The notes under the pieces were generated by a model. The model saw only the letters and a list, made by a program, of their open reading frames with translations. It made no database searches and had not been told where the DNA came from. Below, one piece after another: positions 25,205 through 33,678 of a stretch of DNA of 64,000 nt. Position numbers and translations under genes: made by a program. The DNA comes from Chryseobacterium rhizoplanae. Its GTDB lineage: Bacteria; Bacteroidota; Bacteroidia; Flavobacteriales; Weeksellaceae. Numbering within the stretch: position 1 is the first letter of the stretch; each line of letters begins with the position of its first letter. The stretch lies in contig NZ_FXTC01000002.1 of NCBI RefSeq assembly GCF_900182655.1, positions 372,001-436,000 on the forward strand, written 5' to 3'.

Positions 25205-27583
25205 ATGGAAGAAAACAAAAAAAATGCAGGAAATAAGGGAAAAACTTTTCCTCTGCCTCCTAAAAAAAAGAAAGATACCTCCTGGAAAAAATGGGTCTCA
25301 TTTATTTGGATTGGACTCGTTGCGGTAGTTCTGGGAATTTCGGGACTTTTCTTTGCAGTTTCTCAAGGATTCCTTGGGGAAATGCCTGATGTAAAAGAGC
25401 TTGAGAACCCTGACATCTTTGTCGCTTCAGAAATTATTTCTTCGGATGGAGTTATGCTGGGTAAATTCGAAAAGGAAAAAACACAGCCCATCGTTTATAA
25501 GGATCTTCCTCCTTACCTTATCTATGCCCTTCAGGCTAAAGAAGATGAGCGTTTCAAAGAACATTCAGGAATCGACTTATATTCTATTGCCAGAGCGGTA
25601 GCGTATGGCGGTGGCCGTGGTGGAGGTTCTACAATCACTCAACAGCTGGCAAAACTTCTTTTCACAGGAAATGCTTCTCAAAATAAAATTGAAAGGGCAT
25701 TCCAGAAATTAAAAGAATGGGTAGTAGCGGTAAGCCTTGAGAAAAGATATACCAAAGAAGAGATTGTCACTCTTTATTTCAATAAATTTGATTTCCTTTT
25801 CAATGCTAACGGTATTGAAATGGCTTCCAGAGTTTATTTTAACAAAAAGACTTCGGAACTTACATTACCTGAGGCTGCAACATTTGTAGCAATGCTTGAG
25901 AACCCAAGAAAAAACAACCCTTACAGATACCCTGAAAAGGCAAAAGAAAGAAGGAATGTGGTATTGGATCAGATGCAGAAAACCGGATATATTGATGCTG
26001 CCACTTATGAAAAAGCAGCCAATACTCCTATTGAAGTAGACTTCCACCCTATCAAAAGTATTACTGACGGATATTCGGCTTATTACAAATTCTATCTGAG
26101 AAAAGAGATTGACAAGTATCTTGAATCTCATGAAAAAGAAACCGGTAAAAAACTTAACCTTTACAAAGACGGTTTAAAAATATATGTCACCCTTGATTCC
26201 AAGATGCAGAAGTATGCAGAAGAAGCAATCAAAGAACACTTAACGGATCTTCAGAAGAGATTTGATGCAGAACAAAGAGGAAGAAAAAACAGACCTTTCT
26301 ACTATCTTAATGACAAACAGATCAAAGATGTGATGCTTCAGGCGATGAAGAGAACCGGCCGATACAAGCTGTTAAAGGCTGACGGAATGCCAGAAGACTC
26401 CATTATGATGGAATTCAAGAAACCTATCAAAACTTCAAGATTCACATGGAATGGAGAGGAGGAAGTTGAAATGTCTCCTTGGGATTCCATCAGATACCAT
26501 AAACAAATTGCGCAGGCAGGTCTGATGTCTATGGTTCCGGGAACCGGAGAGATCAAAGCATGGGTAGGAGGTATTGACTGGCAGCACTTCCAATATGACC
26601 ACATCAAGCAAGGTAAGAGACAGGTAGGATCTACCTTCAAGCCTTTCGTATATGCCACTGCTATCATGAAACTGGGAATGACTCCTTGTTCAGCAGTTTC
26701 TAACGGAACTTATGATCATAACGGATGGCATGTGCCGGGAAGAGGAGGAATGCTTACTTTGAAAGACGCTTTGGCACACTCTCAAAACCCTGTTGCTGCA
26801 AGACTTATTGAAATGACAGGAGTAGATGCTGTAATCCAGACTGCAAGAGATCTTGGAGTAACAGAAGATATTCCGAGAAACAATACAATTGCTTTAGGTT
26901 CATCTGACATTACTATTTATGAAATGCTTGGTGCCTACAGTACTTTTGCCAACTATGGTAACTACAATAAACCGGAAATGATCTGGAGAATTGAAGATGC
27001 CAACGGTAGAGTAATTAAAGAAGTAAATGTAGAGCCAAAAGAGGTAATGAACCCAATGTACGCTTACACCATGATCGAACTGATGAAAGGTGTTGCACAG
27101 TACGGAACCGCTTCCGGAGAGCTGGGAAGAAGAGGAATTTCAAAAGCAGTAGAAATTGCTGCCAAAACAGGAACAACTCAGAACAACTCCGATGGATGGT
27201 TTATGGGAATCACACCAAAATTAGCAACCGGAGCATGGGTTGGATGGGAAGACAGAGCAACTCACTTCTTTGGAACCGGTGAAGGTCAGGGTGCAAAAAT
27301 GGCGTTGCCAATCTGGGCGATCTTCATGAAGAAAGTATGGGCAGATAAAAGTTTAGGAGTTACCCCTGATGATAAGTTTGTTAAACCTTCCGATTGGAAA
27401 GACGGCTGCTCAAACCTTAAAGGATTAAGCGGAGGATACGGAGATGACGGAAGCCTTCAGACGATCGATGAGATCAAAAATCCAAGGCCGGCAGATCCTA
27501 CGCCTAAAAAACCAACAGAAAAGAAAGAGGACAACATCAATGAAAATCTTCATTCCAATGATGAAGTAGATTTCAATAAATAA
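25205..27583 (+). CDS. penicillin-binding protein 1A (bifunctional, class A)
   Basis: A 792-residue class A PBP with a cytoplasmic basic start, a membrane anchor (about 30-52), a GT51 glycosyltransferase domain (about 75-255; AKEDERFKEHSGID with Glu113/Glu115, and GGGSTITQQLAKLL) and a transpeptidase domain with Ser476 in VGSTFKPF, the SxN motif in AHSQNPVA and Lys654 in KTGTTQ. It polymerises and cross-links peptidoglycan. The tail after about 745 is Lys/Asn/Pro-rich. Last gene of ricT-gldH-PBP1A. Confidence 0.95.
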   Translation: MEENKKNAGNKGKTFPLPPKKKKDTSWKKWVSFIWIGLVAVVLGISGLFFAVSQGFLGEMPDVKELENPDIFVASEIISSDGVMLGKFEKEKTQPIVYKDLPPYLIYALQAKEDERFKEHSGIDLYSIARAVAYGGGRGGGSTITQQLAKLLFTGNASQNKIERAFQKLKEWVVAVSLEKRYTKEEIVTLYFNKFDFLFNANGIEMASRVYFNKKTSELTLPEAATFVAMLENPRKNNPYRYPEKAKERRNVVLDQMQKTGYIDAATYEKAANTPIEVDFHPIKSITDGYSAYYKFYLRKEIDKYLESHEKETGKKLNLYKDGLKIYVTLDSKMQKYAEEAIKEHLTDLQKRFDAEQRGRKNRPFYYLNDKQIKDVMLQAMKRTGRYKLLKADGMPEDSIMMEFKKPIKTSRFTWNGEEEVEMSPWDSIRYHKQIAQAGLMSMVPGTGEIKAWVGGIDWQHFQYDHIKQGKRQVGSTFKPFVYATAIMKLGMTPCSAVSNGTYDHNGWHVPGRGGMLTLKDALAHSQNPVAARLIEMTGVDAVIQTARDLGVTEDIPRNNTIALGSSDITIYEMLGAYSTFANYGNYNKPEMIWRIEDANGRVIKEVNVEPKEVMNPMYAYTMIELMKGVAQYGTASGELGRRGISKAVEIAAKTGTTQNNSDGWFMGITPKLATGAWVGWEDRATHFFGTGEGQGAKMALPIWAIFMKKVWADKSLGVTPDDKFVKPSDWKDGCSNLKGLSGGYGDDGSLQTIDEIKNPRPADPTPKKPTEKKEDNINENLHSNDEVDFNK

Positions 27584-27603
27584 ATTCTCTTTTAGAAATA
27601 CAC

Positions 27604-27637
27604 AAGACCTTTCAATAATTTGGAAGGTCTTTTCTTT
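27604..27637 (+). terminator. terminator after PBP1A
   Basis: AAGACCTTTC (27604-27613) pairs with GGAAGGTCTT (27622-27631; one G-U), loop AATAATTT-like, then a T-rich tract. Confidence 0.8.
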
Positions 27638-27646
27638 TATAATTAA

Positions 27647-27654
27647 TACCTTTG
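27647..27654 (+). promoter_or_regulatory. -7 element of selO
   Basis: TACCTTTG, consensus, ends only 4 nt before the selO ATG at 27659, predicting a leaderless or nearly leaderless transcript. Confidence 0.5.
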
Positions 27655-27658
27655 AAGT

Positions 27659-29200
27659 ATGAATATCGAACGCATCAGACAACCTTTCATCGAGAATTTC
27701 CCAGGTGATTTTTCAAACAACCCCATGCAGAGAAACACCCCAAAGGTTTTATTTTCTACTATCAAACCAGCCGGTTTTGGTCAACCTGAATTGATTGCTT
27801 TTAATGAAGTCTTGTCCGAAGAAATAGGATTAGGAAAATTTGAAGATAAAGATCTCGACTTTCTGGTTGGAAATAACCTCCCGGATAATGTTCAAACTTA
27901 CGCTACCGCTTATGCAGGCCATCAGTTTGGAAACTGGGCAGGTCAACTTGGGGATGGAAGAGCAATCCTTGCAGGTGAAATCACAAATGAGGCTGGAAAA
28001 AAGACAGAAATCCAATGGAAAGGTGCCGGAGCAACTCCCTATTCCAGACATGCTGACGGAAGAGCTGTATTAAGATCTTCTGTACGTGAATATCTGATGA
28101 GTGAAGCTATGTATCATTTAGGAGTTCCTACAACAAGAGCACTCAGCCTGGCTCTTACGGGTGAAGATGTAATGCGCGATATTATGTACAGTGGAAATCC
28201 TCAGCTTGAGAAAGGTGCAGTGGTCATCAGAACTGCTGAAAGTTTCCTGCGCTTCGGACATTTTGAACTGATGTCTGCTCAAAGGGAATACAACAGCCTG
28301 CAAGAACTTGCCGATTTTACTATTGAAAATTATTTTCCGGAAATCGCGTCATCAGACATTCAGAAATACAAAGACTTCTTTCAGAATATATGTACCCGTA
28401 CCGCAGACTTAATGGTAGAATGGTTCAGAGTAGGATTTGTACATGGAGTGATGAACACAGATAATATGTCTGTTCTGGGGTTAACTATTGATTACGGACC
28501 TTACTCCATGATGGATGAATATGATTTGAATTTCACCCCCAATACCACAGACCTTCCGGGAAGAAGATATGCATTCGGAAAGCAGGGACAGATTGCCCAA
28601 TGGAATCTCTGGCAGCTTGCCAATGCACTTCATCCATTAATTAAAGATGAAAAGTTTTTAGAAGACACTTTAAATAATTTTGGAACGTATTTCTGGGAGG
28701 CTCATGATCAGATGCTTTGTAAAAAATTCGGATTTGATCAGCTACAAAAAGAAGATGAGGATTTCTTCACCAATTGGCAGGGATTAATGCAGGAACTTCA
28801 GCTAGACTATACGCTCTTTTTCAGTCAGCTGGAAAAAATAACTCCGGATACTGATATCAAAGAACATTTTAAAGAGATTTCTTATATCGCTTTAAATGAA
28901 GAAATGCTGGAAAAACTTAGCAGCTTCATTAAGAATTATGAAGCAAGGTTAGATTTAAATTCTATATCAAAAGAGGCTTCACTAGCCATAATGAAAAAAA
29001 CAAATCCAAAATTCATCCTGAGAAATTATCTCCTTTACGAATGTATTGAAGAGATCAATAACGGCAAAAAAGAAATGCTGGAAAAACTCACCCAAGCTTT
29101 GGAATTTCCTTATCAGGAATTATATCCTGAGTTCTCCGTCAAAAGGCCATCCGGCTATGACGATACCGCAGGGTGTTCAACACTTTCTTGCAGTTCATAA
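27659..29200 (+). CDS. selO: SelO/YdiU family protein AMPylase
   Basis: A 513-residue pseudokinase-fold enzyme that transfers AMP to hydroxyl residues of target proteins. Family motifs: AYAGHQFGNWAGQLGDGRAI (about 85), IQWKGAGATPYSRHADGRAVLRSSVREYL-type region (about 120-146), FVHGVMNTDNMSVLG (about 260) and DYGPYSMMDEYD (about 278). The C-terminus ends LSCSS, so Cys511 occupies the antepenultimate place that is selenocysteine in human SELENOO and Cys in E. coli, where it joins a redox disulfide. The homologous start MNIERIRQPFIENFPGDFS supports ATG 27659 despite the adjacent -7 element. Confidence 0.93.
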   Translation: MNIERIRQPFIENFPGDFSNNPMQRNTPKVLFSTIKPAGFGQPELIAFNEVLSEEIGLGKFEDKDLDFLVGNNLPDNVQTYATAYAGHQFGNWAGQLGDGRAILAGEITNEAGKKTEIQWKGAGATPYSRHADGRAVLRSSVREYLMSEAMYHLGVPTTRALSLALTGEDVMRDIMYSGNPQLEKGAVVIRTAESFLRFGHFELMSAQREYNSLQELADFTIENYFPEIASSDIQKYKDFFQNICTRTADLMVEWFRVGFVHGVMNTDNMSVLGLTIDYGPYSMMDEYDLNFTPNTTDLPGRRYAFGKQGQIAQWNLWQLANALHPLIKDEKFLEDTLNNFGTYFWEAHDQMLCKKFGFDQLQKEDEDFFTNWQGLMQELQLDYTLFFSQLEKITPDTDIKEHFKEISYIALNEEMLEKLSSFIKNYEARLDLNSISKEASLAIMKKTNPKFILRNYLLYECIEEINNGKKEMLEKLTQALEFPYQELYPEFSVKRPSGYDDTAGCSTLSCSS

Positions 29201-29282
29201 GATTCCAACAACAAACAACACATCTAATTATCATATTATCATCATATTAAATATTTTTACTACATTTATAAAAATCTTTAAT

Positions 29283-30146
29283 ATGAAAAAAATTGTACTT
29301 TCTTTAGCATTGGCATCATGCTTTTACAGCAATGCCCAAACATTACTTTCGGAAAGCTTCGAAGGAGCGACATTTCCTCCAACAGGATGGACTAAATCTA
29401 ATACAAACGCCTTAAGAGCATGGGATTTAACCAGCTCTGTTTTTTCCGGAACTTCAGCATCTTCTATTGAACTAAAAACAAGGTTTACTATTGCCGGGAA
29501 TAATTCTGCTACTATTGACTGGGTTTCCGGAGCCAACACTGCAAATCTCGTAAGCCCCGCATTCAGTTTAGCTGGAGCTACAAGCCCAACTTTAAGTTTC
29601 AAAGTAAAAGTTGGCTGGGGCTATATGATAAGTCTGAACAAAGGAAACCTTCTTGCACAGATCTCAACAGATGGAGGAACCAATTGGACTACTCTTTGGA
29701 ATGAAGATAGCGAGGCCGGCTTTACTGATGACGGTGATGGTAATGTAGACACTGATTTTTATAACACAGTTACTGTACAGAAAAGTCTTAGTACATACAT
29801 AGGACAAGCAAACGTAAAAGTCAGATTCCAGTATGTTGCCAATGATGCTGATGCCGTTTCAATTGATGATGTACAGGTTATCGCTAACGGAACTCTTGGT
29901 ACATCTGAAGCTTTAAAAACAAAAGCTGATAACATCTCTGTTTACCCGAATCCTACAAAAGGCGAAATCAGCATTAAAACTGACAAAAAAATAAAAAGCA
30001 CGTCAGTGATTGATGTATCGGGTAAAACTTTGAGTACAAATAATTCCGGAACTCCAGACATCTCTTCTCTTCCAAAAGGAGTTTATCTATTAAAAGTAGA
30101 CTTCTCTGATGGAACTTCAAAAACAGAAAAAGTAATCAAACAATAA
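29283..30146 (+). CDS. secreted choice-of-anchor J protein with type IX secretion signal
   Basis: A 287-residue exported protein: signal peptide ending YSNAQ, a cleaved-adhesin type jelly roll (about 20-200; SESFEGATFPPTGWTKSN, DNGD-like acidic segment and VSIDDVQVI) and a type A T9SS sorting domain (about 215-287; VYPNPTKGEISIKT, SVIDVSGKTLS, LPKGVYLLKVDFSDG, ending KVIKQ). Same layout as the protein at 15773-16594, but the two are diverged. The in-frame extension upstream of 29283 overlaps selO and is not coding for this product. Confidence 0.88.
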   Translation: MKKIVLSLALASCFYSNAQTLLSESFEGATFPPTGWTKSNTNALRAWDLTSSVFSGTSASSIELKTRFTIAGNNSATIDWVSGANTANLVSPAFSLAGATSPTLSFKVKVGWGYMISLNKGNLLAQISTDGGTNWTTLWNEDSEAGFTDDGDGNVDTDFYNTVTVQKSLSTYIGQANVKVRFQYVANDADAVSIDDVQVIANGTLGTSEALKTKADNISVYPNPTKGEISIKTDKKIKSTSVIDVSGKTLSTNNSGTPDISSLPKGVYLLKVDFSDGTSKTEKVIKQ

Positions 30147-30168
30147 CAACGTTTATACAAACTTTTAT

Positions 30169-30193
30169 AACCACCAGCTTTGGTGGTTTTTTT
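30169..30193 (+). terminator. terminator of the T9SS protein gene
   Basis: AACCACCA/TGGTGGTT perfect 8-bp stem, GCTT tetraloop, then a T run. Confidence 0.85.
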
Positions 30194-30197
30194 ATTT

Positions 30198-30205
30198 TAC
30201 TTTTG
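30198..30205 (+). promoter_or_regulatory. -7 element of the DUF6080-like gene
   Basis: TACTTTTG matches TAnnTTTG and ends 15 nt before the GTG at 30221. Confidence 0.5.
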
Positions 30206-30220
30206 CAAAAAATTTGACAC

Positions 30221-31498
30221 GTGTCTTTTATCAAAACAAAAATCATCAATTTCTTTAAACTGATTTTCCCTTCCACTTACACCGAGCTGGCAGTTTTTCT
30301 CTTTTTTATGATCTGCTATGGAATTTTAGGTTCATACATCGCTCTTCATTACAGAATTATTTTTGACAGCAGAATTCCATGGGATGCTTATTTCAGTTTC
30401 GATAACAAATCTATCCTTATGACAGGAGGAAGCTTTGAAAGACACCCACTCTCCTATTATTTTTTCAACTGGGTAAGAGAGTTTTCATTATTCATTTCTG
30501 GCGGAAAAATGAATGCCAACTTCAGGCTTACACTGGCTTGGCTCAGCAATATTATTATCAGCTTAAACATTGTTCAGGTTTTCAAATATCTAAAAAACAT
30601 TATCTGTCTTCCACTGTGGTTAAGTGTTTTAATTATTTTATTTTTTGGCGTTTTTTCAACCAATATCATATTGTCCTTTACTCCGGAAAATTTCACCTAC
30701 ACCCTATTTTTACTCTCATTATACAATTATTACGCAGCTATAAAACTCAGAAACGAAGAAAAAACACCGGCAATTGCTCTTTCGCTTGCCGGAATTACTA
30801 TCGGTGGACTTACTATTACCAATTTTGTAAAAGTTTTCATTCCTCTCCTTTTTGAAAAAAACCTTTTCAGGGATTGGAGAAAATTCGGAAATGCAGTGTT
30901 TAGGATAAGCATTGCTTCTATCTGCTTTGTTTTGCTTTATTTGAACAGAATTGATTTTAAATATCAGAATATCTTTTCCAAGACTAACCAGCAATATGAG
31001 AAATTCTCTAATGTAGAATCCATGCCAACATGGGATATGATACTCTCTTTCTTTTTCGGGGGCAACATTCTTTTCCCTGGATTTATTATTTCGGATAAAC
31101 ACAACATGAAGGGATACCAATTTAAAGGACTGTATATGGACCTTTATTCATCTATCTTTCCCTACTTTTTTATAACCATATTATTGACTCTGATTATTTG
31201 GAGTTATTTTAAAAATTTCAAAAACAAATGGGTTCAGATTATTGCCATTTCTTTTTTTGTTGACATTGTGATTCATTGTGTGATGAGGTTTGGACTTCAT
31301 ACTTCATCTATCTATGGAGGACATTTTGTTTTCGTCTATCCACTTCTTTTGGGATGGCTTTTTTACGCCTATAGATCGTCACCGAAAATAATATCGATTT
31401 TAACATTAACTGTGGTTTTACTATTTGTTTATCTGCTTGCGAACAATTTATTCCGGATGGCAGAGTTTTTCTGGTTTATGGAAACTTATTACCAATAA
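30221..31498 (+). CDS. polytopic membrane protein, DUF6080-like
   Basis: A 425-residue protein beginning at GTG 30221 with nine to eleven predicted membrane segments. A loop between the first and second segments has DSRIPWDAYFSFDNKSILM and GGSFERHPLSYYFFNW, with acidic/aromatic residues in the place where GT-C fold glycosyltransferases keep catalytic Asp residues. I recognise it as a DUF6080-type Bacteroidota family; the GT-C role is inference from topology. It has its own promoter and terminator and no functional neighbour. Confidence 0.65.
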   Translation: MSFIKTKIINFFKLIFPSTYTELAVFLFFMICYGILGSYIALHYRIIFDSRIPWDAYFSFDNKSILMTGGSFERHPLSYYFFNWVREFSLFISGGKMNANFRLTLAWLSNIIISLNIVQVFKYLKNIICLPLWLSVLIILFFGVFSTNIILSFTPENFTYTLFLLSLYNYYAAIKLRNEEKTPAIALSLAGITIGGLTITNFVKVFIPLLFEKNLFRDWRKFGNAVFRISIASICFVLLYLNRIDFKYQNIFSKTNQQYEKFSNVESMPTWDMILSFFFGGNILFPGFIISDKHNMKGYQFKGLYMDLYSSIFPYFFITILLTLIIWSYFKNFKNKWVQIIAISFFVDIVIHCVMRFGLHTSSIYGGHFVFVYPLLLGWLFYAYRSSPKIISILTLTVVLLFVYLLANNLFRMAEFFWFMETYYQ

Positions 31499-31528
31499 AA
31501 AGAGCTGAGAAATTTTCTCAGCTCTTTT
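31497..31528. terminator. bidirectional terminator
   Basis: AAAAGAGCTGAGAAA (31498-31512) pairs perfectly with TTTCTCAGCTCTTTT (31514-31528). The A and T runs serve both the DUF6080-like gene, whose stop codon it overlaps, and the convergent SPOR gene. Confidence 0.85.
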
Positions 31529-31554
31529 GTTTTTATATTGAAATGAAATCAATT

Positions 31555-32112
31555 TTATTTTGCTTCTGCACAGAAAATTCTATACTGTACGGCTACCGCA
31601 GATTTGAAATATTCTCTGATTCTTGAAAGATCACCAGCTGCACTTTGTTTTGTGAAATAACTTCCTGCCAAAATCTTATAGTTGGGTCTTAAAGAAGCAT
31701 CCGTTTCCACTTTAAGATTAGGGAATCTTTTTCTGAAATAAGATTTTACTTCATTAGCTTCTTCGTTACTTTTCACAGTGGTAATCTGGATCTTAAAACC
31801 TAAAATTCTAGGATTTTTCTTACAAATTTCAGCGTTTGTAAGCTCTCTGCTCGGCACAAAGATTTTGGGTGGTTTTGTAACAATTCCTGTAGAAGCTCCA
31901 AAATCATTAGAGCCGGAATCTTTAGGAGAATTTGCAGGAGTAACTTTAGCACATTTTCCTTCAATTCCTTCCAAAGCTGCATTTATTTTGGAATCCATTG
32001 TCATAACAAGTTCTGTACCTGAAAGGGTATCTTTTTTAACAACTTGCTGGGCTTCAATATTATAAAAACCAAATAGTGATAATATCGAAAATATTTTAAT
32101 CAAATTTTTCAT
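31555..32112 (-). CDS. exported SPOR-domain protein
   Basis: A 185-residue protein with a signal peptide (cleavage near IEAQ, residue 21), a short linker and a C-terminal SPOR domain (about 104-180; FKIQITTVKSNEEANEVKSYF-type start, then YKILAGSYFTKQSAAGDL, and AVQYRIF). SPOR domains bind glycan strands lacking stem peptides, often at division sites. The basis is the domain; its specific role is unknown. Monocistronic, convergent with the DUF6080-like gene. Confidence 0.85.
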   Translation of the reverse strand: MKNLIKIFSILSLFGFYNIEAQQVVKKDTLSGTELVMTMDSKINAALEGIEGKCAKVTPANSPKDSGSNDFGASTGIVTKPPKIFVPSRELTNAEICKKNPRILGFKIQITTVKSNEEANEVKSYFRKRFPNLKVETDASLRPNYKILAGSYFTKQSAAGDLSRIREYFKSAVAVQYRIFCAEAK

Positions 32113-32127
32113 TTAAACTTGTTTTCG

Positions 32128-32159
32128 CAAATTTATACAAATTAAAAAACTATACCAAA
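32128..32159 (-). promoter_or_regulatory. promoter of the SPOR gene
   Basis: On the minus strand TTTG (32159-32156) is followed after 20 nt by TAAATTTG (32135-32128), matching both Bacteroidota -33 and -7 elements; it ends 15 nt before the ATG. Confidence 0.65.
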
Positions 32160-32241
32160 CAGGTTATTTAGAATCAATACAAATTAAACGTAAATGATAT
32201 TTTCCCTTTTGGATATACCGTTAAATTCCTGTTAAAAATAT

Positions 32242-32249
32242 TATTTTTG
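32242..32249 (+). promoter_or_regulatory. -7 element of the act operon
   Basis: TATTTTTG matches TAnnTTTG, giving a leader of about 40 nt before actA. Confidence 0.5.
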
Positions 32250-32296
32250 CCGAATTGATTGAATGTTCAATAATTTACTAACATAAGATAATTTAA

Positions 32297-33655
32297 ATGA
32301 TTAGTTGGAGAAAGCATTATAAAAAAACGTTGATCGCGATAGGCTTATTGCTATCAACCAGTGCTTCATTTTACGGGCAAGACGGCGATCCTAAAAACGG
32401 AGAGAAACTTTTCAAAGCGAATTGTACTGCATGTCACGCGCTGGACAAACAAGTTGTTGGACCACCATTAAAGGGGGTTGTAGAACGAGTAAAGACAGAA
32501 GGTGGTGTAGACAAAGATTGGCTTCACAAGTGGATCAAAGACAACAAAGCTCTTAGAGCTTCTGGGGATAAATACGCCAATGAGATTTTTGAAAAGTTTA
32601 ATAAGACTGAAATGCAGGTCTTTCCAAATCTTACAGATAAGGATATTGACGACATTTTAGCTTTCACGACTAATCCTCCTGCTCCGGAAGAGAAAAAGCC
32701 GGAAGCAACTCCTGCAACTGACGCTACTGCGGCAGCACCTGCAGACAAAACTACTACAAACGTTGTTATCATTTCACTTTTAGCGATCGCAGGGTTACTG
32801 GTTTGGATCTTGGTAAAACTAAGACAATTGGTAAAACTGGGTCAATCTGAAGATTTAGCTGGACTTAACGAAACAAGAGTTCGTTCTTTCAGTGAAATGT
32901 ATGAGAAGTTCCACTACATTGGTAAAGGCTTATTAGCAATCCTTGCTATTTTAGCTGCTTATGGAGTATGGAACTGGTTGATGTGGATTGGGGTTTACAA
33001 AGGGTACAAACCTGAGCAGCCTATCTACTTCTCTCACAAAATTCACGCTGGAGAACAGAAAATTGACTGTCAATTATGTCACTCTAGTGCTAAATACGGA
33101 AAAGTATCTGAAATTCCTTCTATGAACGTTTGTATGAACTGTCACAGAACAATTTCAGAATACAACGCAGATCACTACATGGAGCCAGGAAAAGATAAGG
33201 CATTCTATGACGGAGAAATCCAGAAGATCTACGCTGCAACAGGTTGGGATCCTGCAAAACAACAGTACACAGGAAAAACACAACCGGTTGAATGGACAAG
33301 AATCCACAACATGCCAGATTTCGTTTACTTCAACCACTCACAGCACGTAATTGCTGGAGAACAAGCAATCATCAATTCTTTCAACAAAAAGAATCCTACC
33401 AACAAAATTGATGTTGTATGTAAAGCTTGTCACGGTAAAATTGATACAATGAATGTTGTTCAAATGGCTAACGACTTTACTATGGGATGGTGTATCGAGT
33501 GCCACAGAACGACTGAAGTTGATATGAACAACGGTTATAATAAAGAGTACTTCAAAAATCTACATGACAAGTTGAAAAAACAATATCCACAAGATGGAGG
33601 TAAGATCACTGTAGATGCAATTGGAGGTCTTGAGTGTGGTAAATGTCATTATTAA
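32297..33655 (+). CDS. actA: alternative complex III multiheme cytochrome c subunit ActA
   Basis: A 452-residue cytochrome with six CxxCH heme motifs at residues 43, 258, 279, 375, 399 and 447. The first lies in an N-terminal monoheme cytochrome c domain (NGEKLFKANCTACHALDKQ), followed by an Ala/Pro/Thr linker and two membrane segments (about 154-174, 211-232); the other five form the ActA pentaheme core. It accepts electrons from the Fe-S subunit in the menaquinol:acceptor oxidoreductase ACIII. First gene of actABCDEF; 23 nt before actB. The extra N-terminal domain is noted as unusual relative to the plain pentaheme form. Confidence 0.92.
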   Translation: MISWRKHYKKTLIAIGLLLSTSASFYGQDGDPKNGEKLFKANCTACHALDKQVVGPPLKGVVERVKTEGGVDKDWLHKWIKDNKALRASGDKYANEIFEKFNKTEMQVFPNLTDKDIDDILAFTTNPPAPEEKKPEATPATDATAAAPADKTTTNVVIISLLAIAGLLVWILVKLRQLVKLGQSEDLAGLNETRVRSFSEMYEKFHYIGKGLLAILAILAAYGVWNWLMWIGVYKGYKPEQPIYFSHKIHAGEQKIDCQLCHSSAKYGKVSEIPSMNVCMNCHRTISEYNADHYMEPGKDKAFYDGEIQKIYAATGWDPAKQQYTGKTQPVEWTRIHNMPDFVYFNHSQHVIAGEQAIINSFNKKNPTNKIDVVCKACHGKIDTMNVVQMANDFTMGWCIECHRTTEVDMNNGYNKEYFKNLHDKLKKQYPQDGGKITVDAIGGLECGKCHY

Positions 33656-33678
33656 TAACTAAAAAATTAGAAGTATAA

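Noticed and set aside
29046..29282. 79-codon N-terminal extension of the second T9SS protein
   Set aside because: Overlaps the end of selO in another frame and would bury the signal peptide; the ATG at 29283 gives a perfect signal sequence.
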